From: Thermodesulfovibrio sp.
GTDB taxonomy: Bacteria; Nitrospirota; Thermodesulfovibrionia; UBA6902
Assembly: GCA_026982355.1 (NCBI GenBank)
Contig: JALSHG010000100.1
Coordinates: 1 to 45,856 of the forward strand
Length of the DNA: 45,856 nt
Direction: 5' to 3'
Shown here: one piece after another, positions 45,001 to 45,856 of the stretch
How positions within the stretch are numbered: the first letter of the stretch is position 1
Layout: each line of letters opens with the position of its first letter
Program-made: the position numbers and the translations under genes
Notes under the pieces: model-generated
The model's input: the letters and a program-made list of their open reading frames with translations, nothing else
Databases searched by the model: none
Told to the model about the DNA's origin: nothing

Positions 45001-45659
45001 ATACGGTCTCGCCCGAGGAAGAAGAGACACTGCCGCGGCTGAAAGAAAAGCTCCGGGCAATAGGTCCTGTAAGCCTCGGGGCGCTTGACGAGTATGAAGA
45101 GCTGAAGCAGAGGTATGAATTCATGGTGGCGCAGCGCGATGACCTGCTTGCATCAATCGAAGACCTGGAGGAGACCATACGGAAGATCAACAGGACGTCC
45201 AGGAAGAGGCTGGAGGAGGCCTTTGAGGCCCTGAACGAAAAGTTCAGGGAGGTCTTCACCGTGCTTTTCGGAGGCGGCAGGGCGGAGCTCAGGCTGACAG
45301 AAGGAAGCATCCTTGATGCGGGCATTGAAATAATCGCGCAGCCTCCCGGCAAGAGGCTTCAGAACATGAACCTGCTTTCAGGTGGTGAGAAGGCCCTGAC
45401 GGCCATCTCCCTGCTTTTTGCAGGCTTCATGATAAAGCCGACGCCCCTCTGTCTGCTTGACGAAGTCGATGCGCCGCTTGATGAGTCGAACACGGACAGG
45501 TTCATAGATTTACTGAAGAAGCTCGCCAGGGACATTCAGTTCATAGCCATAACCCACAACAGGCGGACCATGGAGGCAGGGGACTATTTATACGGCATAA
45601 CCATGGAAGAGGCCGGTGTCTCAAAAGTCGTCTCCATGCACCTCGCCGAAGCGGTTTAG
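42099..45659 (+). CDS. smc: Chromosome segregation protein SMC
   Basis: The 1186-residue product has the SMC order: N-terminal Walker A [20 protein letters not shown], a long coiled coil (about 165-480), a hinge (about 500-650, with [17 protein letters not shown]), a second coiled coil (about 680-1015), and a C-terminal head with the signature [17 protein letters not shown] and Walker B [14 protein letters not shown]. It forms ATP-gated rings with ScpA and ScpB that organise the chromosome. No Shine-Dalgarno precedes the ATG, and it starts 39 bases after the bS22-like gene. Translation re-initiation from the upstream gene is possible. Confidence 0.97.
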   Translation: [1186 protein letters not shown]

Positions 45660-45856
45660 GCTATCCACTCCCGAACCAGGGCCTTGAAACACGGTTTCCC
45701 GGCTTTCTGAATCCGCCATATAGTAATAGTCACAGCCGTCATCGGCGCGCACATGGTCAAATCCGAGGGAATCGGGGTCATGTACCGTATCCGGAAAAGC
45801 ATGGATGAGGGAATATTCCCCGCCGAGGAACTGATCGACGGCATGATGATCCTGAT
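45660..45856. other. Terminal 197 bases without an assigned gene
   Basis: After the smc stop, a plus frame is open from ATG 45753 to the window edge (MVKSEGIGVMYRIRKS onward) with no ribosome site. The same frame continues upstream only to a TGA at 45708. A minus frame is also open and ends at 45656. No family was recognised in either, and the start or rest of any gene lies outside the window. Confidence 0.3.

Overview
The window looks like chromosomal DNA of a free-living, probably anaerobic, diderm bacterium. The best guess is Nitrospirota or a deltaproteobacterial (Desulfobacterota-like) lineage. The guess rests on gene content recalled from family knowledge: a xerC-hslV-hslU block, an apgM-lysC-cimA run, an EF-G-like paralogue, a giant 2-hydroxyacyl-CoA dehydratase activase, cobalamin-type radical SAM enzymes, sigma-54 two-component regulation and O-antigen/GDP-fucose genes. 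No rRNA or tRNA gene, CRISPR array, transposase or phage gene was recognised, so taxonomy stays an inference.

Layout. 1-8.3 kb: an O-antigen-ligase-like membrane protein with TPRs, a LamG lipoprotein with its own promoter and terminator, a B12-binding radical SAM protein and an alkaline-phosphatase-superfamily phosphodiesterase. 8.3-14.6 kb, minus strand: a sigma-54 response regulator and its soluble PAS histidine kinase, then hslU, hslV and a XerC-type recombinase. 14.9-17.1 kb: an ion-transporter-superfamily antiporter and a tandem universal stress protein. 17.1-28.6 kb: an envelope-sugar region with GDP-L-fucose synthase, GDP-mannose 4,6-dehydratase, several glycosyltransferases (GT4-like, GT87-like, GT2, GT5-like), two more radical SAM proteins, an MBL-fold hydrolase and a small PQ-loop-like protein. 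28.7-30.3 kb: an HD-GYP response regulator and a single-domain receiver. 30.5-45.7 kb, all plus strand: phosphoglycerate mutase (apgM), aspartate kinase, citramalate synthase, RseC-like protein, EF-G-like GTPase, a 1420-residue dehydratase activase, a 30-residue bS22/mS38-like ribosomal protein and SMC.

The most unusual feature is a family of dispersed intergenic repeats, about 16 full or partial copies in 35 kb. Ends resemble ACCTTAATGTTGCATAA and its inverse. A short form of about 85-90 bp folds on itself around a GCGGGCAGGAGAGTCCG-type arm. A long form of about 220 bp adds a central domain with a second conserved helix. Stem sequences differ between copies while keeping pairing. Copies occupy nearly every longer intergenic gap, including five successive gaps from before apgM to EF-G. 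One long copy is split by a roughly 240-bp insertion carrying seven perfect 18-bp tandem units.

Functionally the genes join envelope polysaccharide synthesis and export, amino-acid precursor synthesis (aspartate and citramalate/isoleucine routes), proteolysis, chromosome maintenance and two-component/c-di-GMP signalling. All function calls are from sequence reading and remembered family motifs; no database search was run.
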